DNA of 64,000 bases from TMP-86 sp039807285 (GTDB taxonomy: Bacteria > Pseudomonadota > Gammaproteobacteria > Steroidobacterales > Steroidobacteraceae): NCBI GenBank assembly GCA_044226785.1, contig JBGAGK010000017.1:45478-109477 (forward strand). Reading direction: 5' to 3'. Position numbers and translations under genes: made by a program. Numbering within the stretch: position 1 is the stretch's first letter; every line of letters starts with the position of its first letter. Positions 8,950 through 17,503 of this stretch are shown here, piece by piece. A model generated the notes under the pieces. That model did no database searches. It was given only the letters and a program-made list of their open reading frames with translations, and was not told where the DNA came from.

Positions 8950-9560
8950 CCCTGCTCCCCCGCACCGGCGGAACGCAACAGGCGGTCGAGCGCCGCGCCA
9001 ATCAATGCGCGTGCCTGCCGTGCCGAGCGCTCGGTCGCGATGCCCGCGTTGGTGATGGAAATGCCGATCAGCGTGGCGTGAAACAGCGCCACGTCTTCTG
9101 CGCTCAGCCTCACTCCCAGGCGTTTCAGGGTATCGGCCAGCAGTCGCAGGAATGTCTGCTCGAATTGCGCCATCCACGCCTTGAGGGACGGGTCCTCATC
9201 GGATGCCACTGTCATGGCCGTCATCAGGCGCGGCATGCGGATATCGGCGACGTCCTTCACCAGGCGCGCGCGCAGTTCTGGCAGGGACTGGACCGGCTCT
9301 TCCGGGCGCCCATCGACGAGACCACAGATGGTGCGCGCCGCATGCTGCACCACCGCCTTGAGCAGGTCGCTCCGGGTCCTGAAATAGTAGGTCAGGTGGC
9401 TCTGGCGAAGACCCGCCGCTGCGGCGACGTGCATCTGGGTGAGCGCCGACACGCCTCGCTCCTGGACAACTTCAAGCGCAGCATCCAGGAGCCGGGTACG
9501 CGCATCGGGGCGGGCGCGGCGCTCCTGCGCCGGCACGAGAAGGGCGGGACGCGCGCTCAC
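8946..9560 (-). CDS. TetR-family transcriptional regulator of the efflux operon
   Basis: The GTG at 9560 gives 204 aa; an in-frame ATG at 9632 would add 24 residues but would place a near-perfect operator inside the coding region and has no Shine-Dalgarno sequence. The TetR N-terminal domain is clear: TRLLDAALEVVQERGVSALTQMHVAAAAGLRQSHLTYYFRTRSDLLKAVV. The helical ligand-binding domain follows. It is first in the operon with the adaptor and pump and probably represses all three genes until a pump substrate binds. The start is the only uncertain point. Confidence 0.88.
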   Translation of the reverse strand: MSARPALLVPAQERRARPDARTRLLDAALEVVQERGVSALTQMHVAAAAGLRQSHLTYYFRTRSDLLKAVVQHAARTICGLVDGRPEEPVQSLPELRARLVKDVADIRMPRLMTAMTVASDEDPSLKAWMAQFEQTFLRLLADTLKRLGVRLSAEDVALFHATLIGISITNAGIATERSARQARALIGAALDRLLRSAGAGEQG

Positions 9561-9590
9561 TGGTTCGGCACTTCGATGTGGATCATCGCT

Positions 9591-9624
9591 GGTAATATTA
9601 CCAAATGGTTTGGTAATTAAACCA
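9591..9624. promoter_or_regulatory. TetR operator cluster
   Basis: A perfect inverted repeat, ATTACCAAA-TGG-TTTGGTAAT, occupies 9597-9617. It overlaps a perfect 12-bp palindrome GGTAATATTACC (9591-9602) and an imperfect TGGT...ACCA repeat (9611-9624), giving several copies of a TGGTAAT half-site. The stretch is AT-rich in GC-rich surroundings and lies just upstream of the preferred tetR start at 9560, as expected for an autoregulated efflux promoter. Confidence 0.65.
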
Positions 9625-9797
9625 GTAAACATTGTGAAGATAATTGTGAAGATATGTGGAAATCCACGCGGTGTCGGACATAACCTGGGACGAGCCCTCC
9701 TGTGCAAGAAGCTGACGGCTTCGGCGGGAGGCGCGAAACAGCAGACCAGTGAGGGAGCAGGGGACATGATCAGGGCCGGCTCGGAAGACTGACGCAC

Positions 9798-10286
9798 ATG
9801 CGATGGACCGATGGAATGCGCAGAGTCCGCGGGAAGCCTGGGGCAGGCATTCATCAGCTTCCGCCCCAGGTCGCGGAGGCGCTATGCGAGATCCTTGGCC
9901 CTGCGGTGCGGCAGGTCCGCCTGGTGCCTCATTCCTGGTATGCGCGGATTCATGGACGCATGGCGGCCACTACGCGCCCCAATGTCATTTTCCTGCGCGG
10001 GAGCGTGGCGCAGTTCGCTGCTGACCCGGCACTCGTACTGCACGAATACTTTCATGTCATCCGCCAGTGGCGGCCACGCCGGCTGACCCGGGGCGGCTAT
10101 CTGCTGGAATGTCTGCGCCACGGGTATCGGAACAACCGCTTCGAGTGCGAGGCGCGCGACTTCACCGCCGCGCACCTGCCGCGGATGATGGCGCTGCTGC
10201 GCAGGCGGGCTGTCCAACTGGAGGGATCAGCCGGCGATTCACGGCCGGCGGCCGTGGAGGGTTACGGGTCGCGCCGATCCGCCTGA
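9798..10286 (+). CDS. Putative HExxH metalloprotein, DUF4157-like
   Basis: A protein of 162 aa with the zinc-metallopeptidase signature LHEYFHVIRQW (H-E-Y-F-H near residues 82-86), followed some 30 residues later by NNRFECEARDF, where a Glu could be the third ligand. The run NVIFLRG...DPALVLHEYFHV resembles the short DUF4157 domain found alone or in extracellular-contraction-system effectors and toxins. No signal peptide or toxin partner is seen. It is a free-standing gene that overlaps the end of the convergent small membrane gene by 25 nt. Activity is unproven. Confidence 0.7.
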   Translation: MRWTDGMRRVRGKPGAGIHQLPPQVAEALCEILGPAVRQVRLVPHSWYARIHGRMAATTRPNVIFLRGSVAQFAADPALVLHEYFHVIRQWRPRRLTRGGYLLECLRHGYRNNRFECEARDFTAAHLPRMMALLRRRAVQLEGSAGDSRPAAVEGYGSRRSA

Positions 10287-10474
10287 GCAGGATCGGACGG
10301 CTGCTCCATGTCCAAAGACCATCGGGCCGCCATGCACAGCAGGACGCCGATGGCACTGCAGGCCAGCGCCACTCCTGGATGCAGAAAGAACCACAGGGCC
10401 ATCAGCAGTGCCGAGCCGCCGACCAGTGCGATCAGCCAGGCAATGGAGTGCGCGGGTTCCGGAGCTTCAGTCAT
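10262..10474 (-). CDS. Small two-helix membrane protein, unknown function
   Basis: A protein of 70 aa with two hydrophobic helices (AWLIALVGGSALLMALWFFL and GVALACSAIGVLLCMAA) and a charged, Asp/Arg-rich tail (SDPAQADRRDP). It resembles no family I can name. It converges on, and overlaps, the HExxH gene. Codon use looks like that of its neighbours. It may be a real inner-membrane peptide; no role is suggested by context. Confidence 0.45.
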   Translation of the reverse strand: MTEAPEPAHSIAWLIALVGGSALLMALWFFLHPGVALACSAIGVLLCMAARWSLDMEQPSDPAQADRRDP

Positions 10475-10582
10475 GGCAAGTTCCAGGATGGTTGGGGCCT
10501 GAGCAGTATCACCCGGGGACCTGCCGATTGATATAGCGTGAAGATCCGACCTTCGATGTAGGGTGAATTCCTACAAGCCCGG

Positions 10583-11761
10583 TCATCCGAGCATGCTTTC
10601 CCGGCGCCAGTGGCGTGCGGTCAGGGCGAACAGCACGGCAGCCAGGAGGAGCGATGCACCCGCCGAGACCAGCAGGCCGGAGATGGAGGGGGTCTCGCCG
10701 CGCAGCACATCGGTCATCAGCAGGTGCTGGCTCAACGAGGGGATGGGCATCAGCGAGGGCTTCGACTTCAGCGAGTAGATGCTGGCGAAGGCGATCGGCA
10801 GGGTGGGCACCAGCAGCACGGCCGTCAGCCAGGTCTGAGCTTCGCGATAGCTGCGTGTGAACGATGCCACCAGGCTCATCAAGGTCGCACCGAGCGGAAC
10901 GAATGGCAGGCAGATGGCAAACAGCTGCAGCGCCTGGCTCCAGCCGAGGTTGGGACTCATGCCCAGCCTCTCCAGCGGCACATGGCGGAAGGCGATCACG
11001 AACGCGGCCAGCGTGATTGCCAGCGAAATGCACATGTAGGCGCAGGTGGCGAGGATCTTGCCTCCCGCCAGCGAGGAACGGGCTACGGGTAGCGTGAGCA
11101 GGGCTTCGAGCGAGTTGCGTTCACGTTCGCCGGCCGTACTGTCGATGGCCAGATACAGTCCACCCATCAGCAGCGCGAACAGTACGAAATAGGTCATGAA
11201 TCCCAGCACCATGACCGCACGGCTGGTCGGCGTGGCCACATCGATATCGTTCACGGCCACCGGCATCACGACGGAAGGCTCGAGGCCGCGTGCCTGCAGC
11301 CGCAGTTGCGCGATCTGGCTGCCGAAGGCTGCGAGGAGCGTTCGCACCCGCTCTACGTACTTCCGGCCCTGGGAATCCGAGCTGTCGGCAAACAACAGCA
11401 GTGGCGCGGGCTGGCCACCTGCAAAGCGCGCAGCGTAGTCCGCGGGCACCAGCAACACCATGGTCGCCTGCCCGGAGGACACCACCGTTCGTGCCCCGGT
11501 CTCGTTCAGGTTCACCCGGGTCAGCTTCGCACCCTGCGATTCCAGGTAACCCATCAGGGTGGGTGCACGCGCGGACCCGGAGACGGTCATCTGCAGCGGG
11601 ATGTCGATGTCGGTCACGCTCTGGTCCACCGTGCGCGTCACCATGAATGCGAACAGCAGCGGGCCGAACAGCGGTCCGAACAGCAGTGCGGAAAGCAGCG
11701 TGCGCCGGTCGCGCAGGTTCTCGAGGAATTCCTTGCGGAACACGCACAGCATCGCGCGCAT
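10583..11761 (-). CDS. ABC-2 type transporter permease (NatB-like)
   Basis: A protein of 392 aa from the ATG at 11761, overlapping the ATPase stop by one base (TGATG). It begins with a typical ABC-2 amphipathic entry (MRAMLCVFRKEFLENLRDRRTLLSALLFGPLFGP), has TM1, a large extracytoplasmic domain (about 60-200), then a cluster of five TM helices with ERERNSLEALLTLPVARSSLAGGK between two of them, the conserved coupling segment. This layout matches NatB/ABC-2 exporters. The substrate is unknown. It forms an export pair with the upstream ATPase and is co-expressed with a TAP-like hydrolase. Confidence 0.88.
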   Translation of the reverse strand: MRAMLCVFRKEFLENLRDRRTLLSALLFGPLFGPLLFAFMVTRTVDQSVTDIDIPLQMTVSGSARAPTLMGYLESQGAKLTRVNLNETGARTVVSSGQATMVLLVPADYAARFAGGQPAPLLLFADSSDSQGRKYVERVRTLLAAFGSQIAQLRLQARGLEPSVVMPVAVNDIDVATPTSRAVMVLGFMTYFVLFALLMGGLYLAIDSTAGERERNSLEALLTLPVARSSLAGGKILATCAYMCISLAITLAAFVIAFRHVPLERLGMSPNLGWSQALQLFAICLPFVPLGATLMSLVASFTRSYREAQTWLTAVLLVPTLPIAFASIYSLKSKPSLMPIPSLSQHLLMTDVLRGETPSISGLLVSAGASLLLAAVLFALTARHWRRESMLG

Positions 11762-12492
11762 CAGGTCACTCCCTCCGTCGATCCGAGTACCTGGAGAAAG
11801 GCCTCTTCCATGCTCGAGGCCCCCAGGCGCTCGCGCAGCGCAGCCGGTGCATCGTCCGCCAGAACCTTGCCCTGTCCGATGATGACCACGTGATCGCACA
11901 GGGCGGCGACCTCCTGCATCACGTGCGAGGAGAACAGGATGCAATGTCCCTGTTCGCGCAGGTTCGACAGCAGTTCGCGCAGGTGGCGGATGGCCATGAC
12001 GTCCAGACCATTGGTGGGCTCATCCAGGATCAGGTTGCGCGGCGCATGGATCAGCGCACGCGCCAGCGCCGTCTTGATGCGCTGCCCCTGGGAGAAGCCC
12101 CTGGCACGCCGGTCCAGGAAGGGCTGCATCTGCAATGCCTCGGCCAGCGGCCCGATGCGCTGTTCGACCTGTGAGGGTGTCAGGCCATGCAGGGTGCCGA
12201 AGTAGGCGATGTTCTCGCGCGCGGTGAGATTGCCGTACAAGCCGGCGGCATGGGGCAGCACGCCGAGCCGCGCCCTGGCTTCGGATGTCTCGCCCGCGAT
12301 ATCCAGGCCATCGATCAGCGCCACACCGGCATCGGGCTGCAGAACGCCATACAGGAGCCTCAACGTGGTGGATTTGCCCGCGCCGTTCGGTCCCAGGAGT
12401 CCGGTGATCCTGCGGTCATCCGCCCGGAACGACACGTCGGTGATGGCCTGGATGGAACCGAATCGCTTGCTCAGGCCGCGCGCTTCGATCAC
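11761..12492 (-). CDS. ABC transporter ATP-binding protein (NatA-like)
   Basis: A protein of 243 aa from the GTG at 12492, overlapping the hydrolase stop (GTGA). Walker A is GLLGPNGAGKST, the signature is FSQGQRIKTALARAL (a variant of LSGGQ), Walker B is LILDEPTNGLD, and the switch His is in FSSHVM. Single-domain ABC-2 ATPases of this type energise the adjacent permease, probably as a dimer. The frame is open upstream to 12798, but that part is antisense to the hydrolase gene. Confidence 0.93.
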   Translation of the reverse strand: MIEARGLSKRFGSIQAITDVSFRADDRRITGLLGPNGAGKSTTLRLLYGVLQPDAGVALIDGLDIAGETSEARARLGVLPHAAGLYGNLTARENIAYFGTLHGLTPSQVEQRIGPLAEALQMQPFLDRRARGFSQGQRIKTALARALIHAPRNLILDEPTNGLDVMAIRHLRELLSNLREQGHCILFSSHVMQEVAALCDHVVIIGQGKVLADDAPAALRERLGASSMEEAFLQVLGSTEGVT

Positions 12493-14018
12493 GGCGCCGG
12501 TCCATTGATGGAAATGAAAAACGGCGCGGGCCGGTGCTGCTTCAGGCAGGAGGCATCCAGTGCGGCCGGATCCGGACGGTCGAGGAACATGGCCATCAAC
12601 CGGGGCACGCAGCCGCTGGCCAGTTGCCCATGTCCTTCGCCAGCCAGCACCAGATGACGTGAGCGTGACAGCATCTTCGCCACGCGCGCAGCTGCGGCGG
12701 GCGGCGTCACCGGATCGGCTTCGCCCGACAGGAGCAGGGCGGGAACACTGCTTCGCAGGGGCGCATGCAGGTCCGCGGAGACCGGCCCACGCGGCCACAG
12801 CGCACAGATCTGCCCCAGCGCGTCGAGCTGGTCGGTCCCCATGTACGTATCTTCGAGGGCCGCCCGATCGAACCCCTGCTTTTCGATCATTGGCCAGTCC
12901 TCGCTGCAGATGACACTGTTCTGCATGCCCACGGCGAGCTGCTTGCCGATGCTGCGCGCAGCGCCCACGGCCAGCGATGCCAGCGGCAGCACGTTCCCCT
13001 GGAATGACTGGTCGATCATATAGGGGACGAGCGAGCTTTCCATGCTGCTGTAGGACATCAGGCGGAAGGCAGCGCCGAACAATGTCCTGTCGAACTGTTG
13101 CGGCTCGGGCTTCCCGGTCGCCGGATCGGGCAGCTCGATCGGGATCTTCGTGTCACCGAAGCGGGCCTTGAGTGCCTGCCATTGCCGGGTCAGCTGTGGA
13201 AAGGCATGCGCACAGGCTGTGGCGGCAACGCAGCGCGAGAGCGTCATATTCAGGGCACGCTCGCCGTCCAGGGGCGTGGCGGGTCCGATGGGTTCCTGCG
13301 GATCGAGCACGCCATCCAGGATCATGGCCTGGACCCGGTCGGGATACGCGCGCAGATAACTCTCCGCGACCCGCGTTCCGTAGGAGGCGGCATACAGGTC
13401 GATCTGTCCCAGGTTCATGGCCAGCCGGACGGCCTCCAGGTCGTGCACTGCGGCTTCGGTGGTGAAGAACCGCACCCGGGAGCCGAGCAGGGACAGGCAC
13501 CGCTTCGTGGCGGCGGTGATCTCGGCCGGGGTGTTGCTGGCAGTGTTCCAGTCCTCGGGAAACTCGCAGGTCTGCGGGGAGGATGAGCCCGTGCCGCGCT
13601 GGTCCACCAGCACGATGTCCCGGTTCAGATGCACGCGGGCGAAGGCACCCGCAAATGCGGCATACAGATCGATGGCGCTCTGGCCCGGACCTCCGGCCAG
13701 CAGGAACAGCGGCACTGCGGTGCTGCGCCGGTCCAGCGCGGGTACGCGCGCGATCTTCAGCACGACGGTGCCGGGTTCGGGTGTCACACCCGGTTCGCCC
13801 CGGTCCACCCGGTCCAATGGAACGGGGAGCGAACTGCATTGCGCCTCCACGGAGGAAATGCGCTGGGGATGCTCGAGCCGGCAATCCGCCCAGGGCGTCA
13901 TCGGCGCGGGCGCGGCCTGGGCAGCGGGTGCCGCTGGAGCGATCACCGGGGTCGCGGTGAGGCAGGCACCGAGCAGGCCGCGCACGAACGCGCGCCAGTT
14001 GCTACAGTAATGCGCCAT
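12489..14018 (-). CDS. Secreted alpha/beta hydrolase, tripeptidyl-aminopeptidase (TAP) type
   Basis: A protein of 509 aa from the ATG at 14018, with a signal peptide (NWRAFVRGLLGACLTATP... up to about PAAQA); LLGAC could serve as a weak lipobox. The alpha/beta-hydrolase core shows the oxyanion loop FLLAGGPGQSA, DQRGTGSSSPQTC, the nucleophile elbow AASYGTRVAE, a late Asp (SGEADPVTPP) and His (GEGHGQLASGC), as in TAP-like peptidases with a C-terminal TAP domain. It probably removes N-terminal di/tripeptides or acts as an esterase in the periplasm. It leads an operon with the NatAB-like exporter. Its ATG shares a CATG with the divergent fumarase gene. Confidence 0.88.
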   Translation of the reverse strand: MAHYCSNWRAFVRGLLGACLTATPVIAPAAPAAQAAPAPMTPWADCRLEHPQRISSVEAQCSSLPVPLDRVDRGEPGVTPEPGTVVLKIARVPALDRRSTAVPLFLLAGGPGQSAIDLYAAFAGAFARVHLNRDIVLVDQRGTGSSSPQTCEFPEDWNTASNTPAEITAATKRCLSLLGSRVRFFTTEAAVHDLEAVRLAMNLGQIDLYAASYGTRVAESYLRAYPDRVQAMILDGVLDPQEPIGPATPLDGERALNMTLSRCVAATACAHAFPQLTRQWQALKARFGDTKIPIELPDPATGKPEPQQFDRTLFGAAFRLMSYSSMESSLVPYMIDQSFQGNVLPLASLAVGAARSIGKQLAVGMQNSVICSEDWPMIEKQGFDRAALEDTYMGTDQLDALGQICALWPRGPVSADLHAPLRSSVPALLLSGEADPVTPPAAAARVAKMLSRSRHLVLAGEGHGQLASGCVPRLMAMFLDRPDPAALDASCLKQHRPAPFFISINGPAP

Positions 14019-15540
14019 GAGCCTCATCAAGGAAGCGGATCTCGTCACCAGTGTGGCAGATGCCCTGCAGTACATTTCCTATTATCACACGCCGGATTTC
14101 ATCCAGGCGATGGGACGCGCATACGAGCTGGAGAAAAGCCCTGCGGCGCGCGATGCCATTGCGCAGATCCTGACCAACTCGCTGATGTGCGCGCAGGGCC
14201 ATCGGCCCATCTGCCAGGACACGGGGATCGTGGTGGTGTTCGTGAGGGTGGGCATGGATGTGCGCTGGGAAGCGGGCCGCGACCTGGAAGCGATGATCAA
14301 CGAGGGCGTGCGTCAGGCTTACCTCAACCCGTCCAACAGACTGCGCGCATCCATCGTCAGCGACCCCGCGTTCAGGCGCACCAACACCCGCGACAACACA
14401 CCGGCGGTGATCCACACCGAAATCGTGTCGGGTGATCGGGTGGAGATCATCGTCGCGGCGAAGGGCGGCGGGTCGGAGAACAAGTCCCGGTTCGAGATGC
14501 TGAACCCTTCCGATTCGGTGGCCGACTGGGTGCTGGAGCAGGTCCCCGACATGGGTGCGGGCTGGTGTCCGCCGGGCATGCTGGGCATCGGCATCGGTGG
14601 CAGCGCCGAGAAGGCCATGCTGCTGGCGAAGAAGTCGCTCATGGAGCCGATCGACATCCTCGAAGTTGCCGCCCGCGGGCCGCGCAACCGGATCGAGGAA
14701 CTGCGGCTCGAGATCTACAACCGCGTGAATGCGTTGGGCATCGGCGCGCAGGGCCTGGGTGGTCTGACCACTGTGCTGGATGTGAAAATCCTGGACTATC
14801 CGACGCACGCGGCATCGCTCCCGGTGGCGATGATCCCCAACTGCGCAGCGACGCGTCATGTGCATTTCACGCTGGACGGAAGTGGTCCGGCCATGCTCGA
14901 TCCGCCGGACCTGGACCTGTGGCCCAAGGTGACCTGGCGCGCGGACGCGAGCGCACGCCGGGTGAACCTCGATACGCTGAGCCCTGCCGAAGCGCGGACC
15001 TGGAAGCCCGGCGAGCGCCTGTTGCTCTCGGGCCGGATGCTCACCGGACGCGATGCCGCGCACAAGCGCATCTGCTCGCTGCTCGATGCCGGTCAGCCGC
15101 TGCCCGAGGGGCTGTCGTTCGAAGGCCGTGTCATCTACTACGTGGGGCCCGTGGATCCGGTCGGCGACGAAGTGGTGGGACCTGCGGGCCCCACCACCGC
15201 GAACCGGATGGACCGCTTCACGGAGACCATGCTGGCGAAGACGGGGCTCCTGGCCATGGTGGGCAAGGCCGAACGGGGTGAAGAAGGGATCGAAGCCATC
15301 CGCCGCCATGGCGCTCCCTACCTCATCGCCGTGGGCGGTGCGGCCTACCTCGTGGCCAAGGCGATCCGGGCCAGCCGTGTGGTTGCCTTTGCGGAGCTGG
15401 GCATGGAGGCGGTGTACGAGTTCGAGATCAAGGACATGCCCGTGACCGTGGCGGTGAGCGCCGACGGCCAGTCGGTGCATGAGAGCGGACCGAAGCAGTG
15501 GCAGGGGAAATTCGCCGGGATTCCGGTGACCACCGCGTAG
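14017..15540 (+). CDS. Class I (iron-sulfur) fumarate hydratase
   Basis: A protein of 507 aa, the length of FumA/FumB-type enzymes that interconvert fumarate and malate in the TCA cycle with an oxygen-sensitive [4Fe-4S] cluster. The ligand regions are present: ICQDTG, GWCPPGMLGIGIGG and PNCAATRHVHF. The alpha domain is followed by a beta domain (LLSGRMLTGRDAAHKRI, YYVGPVDPVG, GPTTANRMDRFT). The start is tightly constrained: its ATG overlaps the ATG of the divergent hydrolase, and the ribosome-binding region is weak. Confidence 0.96.
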   Translation: MSLIKEADLVTSVADALQYISYYHTPDFIQAMGRAYELEKSPAARDAIAQILTNSLMCAQGHRPICQDTGIVVVFVRVGMDVRWEAGRDLEAMINEGVRQAYLNPSNRLRASIVSDPAFRRTNTRDNTPAVIHTEIVSGDRVEIIVAAKGGGSENKSRFEMLNPSDSVADWVLEQVPDMGAGWCPPGMLGIGIGGSAEKAMLLAKKSLMEPIDILEVAARGPRNRIEELRLEIYNRVNALGIGAQGLGGLTTVLDVKILDYPTHAASLPVAMIPNCAATRHVHFTLDGSGPAMLDPPDLDLWPKVTWRADASARRVNLDTLSPAEARTWKPGERLLLSGRMLTGRDAAHKRICSLLDAGQPLPEGLSFEGRVIYYVGPVDPVGDEVVGPAGPTTANRMDRFTETMLAKTGLLAMVGKAERGEEGIEAIRRHGAPYLIAVGGAAYLVAKAIRASRVVAFAELGMEAVYEFEIKDMPVTVAVSADGQSVHESGPKQWQGKFAGIPVTTA

Positions 15541-15595
15541 CGCACGGCGCGCTACCAGTGGCGCCGGACCCGGCAGCCAGTATAGTAGCCGGTCC

Positions 15596-17503
15596 ATGAG
15601 CGCCCGGACCCAGAGCTTTGACGTGATCGTGATCGGCGGTGGCCACGCCGGCACCGAGGCCGCGCTGGCCGCGGCGCGCATCGGCGCGCGCACCCTGCTC
15701 CTGACCCACAACATCGAGACCCTCGGCCAGATGAGCTGCAATCCGGCCATCGGCGGCATCGGCAAGGGACATCTGGTGAAGGAGATCGATGCGCTGGGTG
15801 GCGCCATGGCGCGCGCCATCGACCAGGCCGGGATCCAGTTCCGCATCCTGAATGCGAGCAAGGGACCTGCGGTGCGCGCGACGCGTGCACAGGCTGACCG
15901 GCAGCTGTACCGGCGCGCCATCCGGAGCATGCTGGAGAACCAGGCAGGACTGTCGATCTTCCAGCAGGAAGCGGCCGACCTGCTGATGGACGGCGATCGC
16001 GTGAGCGGCGTCGTCACGGTCGGTGGCATCGAGTTCCGTGCGCAGACCGTGGTGCTCACTGTCGGTACATTCCTGGGTGGCCGGATTCATGTCGGACTCC
16101 AGAACATGCCCGGTGGCCGTGCCGGTGATGCGCCCTCGCTGCGGCTCGCGGCACGGCTTCGCGAGCTGCCGCTGCGGGTCGGTCGACTGAAGACCGGTAC
16201 GCCTCCACGCATCGACGGTCGCAGCATCGACTTTTCCGTGATGCGGGTCCAGCACGGCGACGAACCGCGCCCGGTGTTCTCGTTTCTGGAGACCCGGGCC
16301 GCACATCCGGAACAGCGGCCCTGCCACATCACCGCCACCAACGAGCGCACGCACGAGATCATCAGCGCCGCATCGGACCGCTCGCCCATGTTTACCGGCC
16401 TGATCGAAGGCGTGGGCCCGCGCTACTGCCCGTCGGTGGAAGACAAGGTGGCGCGATTCGCCTCGCGCACATCCCACCAGATCTTCGTCGAGCCCGAGGG
16501 ACTGCACACCCACGAGATCTATCCGAACGGCATTTCCACCAGCCTGCCGTTCGATGTGCAGCAGGCGTTCGTGCGCACCATCCGGGGGTTCGAGAACGCG
16601 CACATCACCCGTCCCGGATACGCCATCGAGTACGATTTCTTCGATCCCCGCGACCTGAAGTCCTCGCTCGAGAGCAAGTTCGTGGCGGGGTTGTACCTGG
16701 CAGGCCAGATCAACGGCACCACCGGATACGAGGAAGCCGCCGCGCAAGGGCTGCTGGCCGGCGCCAATGCGGCGCTTGCGGTGGCCGGGCGCGAGCCGTG
16801 GTCGCCTTTGCGGAGCGAGGCGTATCTCGGCGTGCTGGTGGATGACCTGATCACGCGCGGGGCTCCCGAACCCTATCGCATGTTCACCAGCCGTGCCGAG
16901 TATCGCCTGTCCCTGCGCGAGGACAATGCCGACGCACGGCTTACGCCGCGAGGCCGGAAGCTGGGTCTGGTGGACGATGCCCGCTGGGAATTCTTCCAGT
17001 GCAAGATGGATGCGGTCGGAAGCGAGATCGACCGGCTCCGGCGCGGCCGTATCCGCCCGGGTCCCGCCCGGGACGCCCTCGAAGCCCGGCTTGGCCAGAC
17101 CCTGTCGCCGGAGTCCTGCGGACTGGATCTGCTGCGCCGGCCGGATCTTGCTTACGGAGAGGTCGATGCAGTGCTGGGCATGCATGAGGCCCCGATTGCA
17201 GCGTGGCATGCGGACGAGCGCCTGAGGGCGCAGGTCCGCACGCAGGTCGAGGTGCAGGTCAGGTACGACGGCTACCTGAAGCGCCAGGAGATGGAGATCG
17301 AACGGCAGCGACGGAACGAGGAATTGTCGTTGCCTCCGGATCTCGACTACACCCGGGTTACAGGACTTTCCAACGAGGCGCGCCAGCGGTTGCAGCAGGT
17401 GCGGCCACAGACCCTGGGTCAGGCCGGGCGAATCCCGGGACTGACACCGGCGGCCCTGTCGCTCCTGCTCGTCCACCTGAAGAAGCGTTCGCACGCCGCT
17501 TGA
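15596..17503 (+). CDS. mnmG: tRNA uridine-5-carboxymethylaminomethyl modification enzyme MnmG (GidA)
   Basis: A protein of 635 aa, full length. The FAD-binding motif VIVIGGGHAGTEAALAAARIG is at the N-terminus, then LGQMSCNPAIGGIGKGHLVKE, RATRAQADRQLYR and GTFLGGRIHVG; the late motif NGTTGYEEAAAQGLLAG and the C-terminal helical domain are intact. With MnmE it installs the cmnm5 group on U34 of several tRNAs. In most proteobacteria rsmG and parAB follow it; here an OppA-like gene follows directly, and rsmG/parA copies lie 33 kb away in damaged form. Confidence 0.97.
   Translation: MSARTQSFDVIVIGGGHAGTEAALAAARIGARTLLLTHNIETLGQMSCNPAIGGIGKGHLVKEIDALGGAMARAIDQAGIQFRILNASKGPAVRATRAQADRQLYRRAIRSMLENQAGLSIFQQEAADLLMDGDRVSGVVTVGGIEFRAQTVVLTVGTFLGGRIHVGLQNMPGGRAGDAPSLRLAARLRELPLRVGRLKTGTPPRIDGRSIDFSVMRVQHGDEPRPVFSFLETRAAHPEQRPCHITATNERTHEIISAASDRSPMFTGLIEGVGPRYCPSVEDKVARFASRTSHQIFVEPEGLHTHEIYPNGISTSLPFDVQQAFVRTIRGFENAHITRPGYAIEYDFFDPRDLKSSLESKFVAGLYLAGQINGTTGYEEAAAQGLLAGANAALAVAGREPWSPLRSEAYLGVLVDDLITRGAPEPYRMFTSRAEYRLSLREDNADARLTPRGRKLGLVDDARWEFFQCKMDAVGSEIDRLRRGRIRPGPARDALEARLGQTLSPESCGLDLLRRPDLAYGEVDAVLGMHEAPIAAWHADERLRAQVRTQVEVQVRYDGYLKRQEMEIERQRRNEELSLPPDLDYTRVTGLSNEARQRLQQVRPQTLGQAGRIPGLTPAALSLLLVHLKKRSHAA

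Noticed and set aside
14002..17494. Two long minus-strand frames opposite fumarase and mnmG
   Set aside because: They have no domain similarity and mirror the codon structure of the well-recognised plus-strand genes.
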